A stretch of DNA of 42,403 nucleotides. Source: an uncultured Eubacteriales bacterium (GTDB lineage Bacteria; Bacillota; Clostridia; Peptostreptococcales; Anaerovoracaceae). A program made the position numbers and the translations under genes. Positions 42,314 to 42,403 of the stretch are shown here, piece after piece. The notes below the pieces were generated by a model. The model saw only the letters and a list, made by a program, of their open reading frames with translations, was not told the DNA's origin and searched no databases. Location: contig CAJTYS010000002.1 of NCBI GenBank assembly GCA_910583765.1, forward strand, positions 117,237 to 159,639, written 5' to 3'. Numbering within the stretch: position 1 is the stretch's first letter; the number at the start of each line of letters is the position of its first letter.

Positions 42314-42403
42314 GCTTGCCATTTCCCAGCCAGGATGTTAGAATGAATCCATGGAAAAGGGGAAATTCAGAAAGGACGGGAGAGAAACATGGCCAGAGTC
42401 ATC
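42314..42403 (+). repeat. Repeated promoter/leader, copy 2
   Basis: Matches 20044-20133 with only two base differences. Includes TTGCCA (42316-42321), 17 bp, TAGAAT (42339-42344). Confidence 0.9.
42389..42403 (+). CDS. Start of another AAA-ATPase-like/PD-(D/E)XK gene (cut by window end)
   Basis: Only MARVI is present, identical to the first five codons of the gene at 20119 and preceded by the same leader and GGGAGAG site. The assignment rests on that identity. Confidence 0.6.

Noticed and set aside
1..42403. CRISPR arrays, tRNA and rRNA genes
   Set aside because: No evenly spaced short repeats with unique spacers, tRNA cloverleaf or rRNA signature was found by eye on either strand.

Overview
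The window reads as chromosomal DNA of an amino-acid-fermenting anaerobic Firmicute (class Clostridia). This is an inference from gene content: ferredoxin-dependent 2-oxoacid oxidoreductases, AMP-forming aryl-CoA ligases, a class B sortase, a T-box leader, AGGAGG-type ribosome binding sites, and several copies of the AAA-ATPase-like/PD-(D/E)XK family that is expanded in gut Clostridia. The species cannot be named from sequence alone.

Layout. 1-1006: an 87-bp hairpin-forming tandem repeat, then a LuxR-type regulator. 1093-6625: a promoter and a compact operon for oxidative breakdown of aromatic amino acids (aryl-CoA ligase, indolepyruvate:ferredoxin oxidoreductase alpha and beta, second aryl-CoA ligase, tandem ACT protein). 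6663-8261: a secreted fibronectin-III-like protein, sortase B and a terminator. 8357-9962: CvpA-like membrane protein (minus) and an unrecognised conserved protein (plus). 10000-15210: a gene graveyard with two AAA-ATPase-like/PD-(D/E)XK proteins, remnants of a zeta-type kinase locus, an antitoxin-like ORF and a gutted Fic gene. 15293-18908: strong promoter, T-box leader (specifier read as AUC, isoleucine) and a four-subunit 2-oxoacid:ferredoxin oxidoreductase. 19229-21831: GH25 lysozyme (minus) and a third AAA-ATPase-like gene.

22046-24571 is the most unusual part. A Hin/Pin-type serine recombinase is followed by two 20-bp palindromic sites whose central dinucleotides (GT and AC) are in opposite orientation. 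They bracket about 125 bp carrying a good minus-strand promoter. Just beyond lies a TnpB-family protein in which all three RuvC catalytic acids are replaced while the zinc ribbon is kept. The simplest reading is an invertible promoter that switches a nuclease-dead, RNA-guided DNA-binding protein on and off. In the orientation given here the promoter points away from it.

24688-42264 is a cell-surface glycan locus: a CDP-glycerol-transferase-like protein, a membrane-anchored and a secreted surface protein, small unknown proteins, glycosyltransferases, a TarI/IspD-type cytidylyltransferase, HAD-domain fusion proteins, a broken methyltransferase and an NAD-dependent epimerase. A Rossmann-like module recurs in six of these proteins. 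The part from about 27.9 to 32.7 kb is visibly AT-richer than its surroundings, suggesting acquisition by transfer. The window ends at the first five codons of another AAA-ATPase-like gene whose promoter and leader are nearly identical to those of the copy at 20119.
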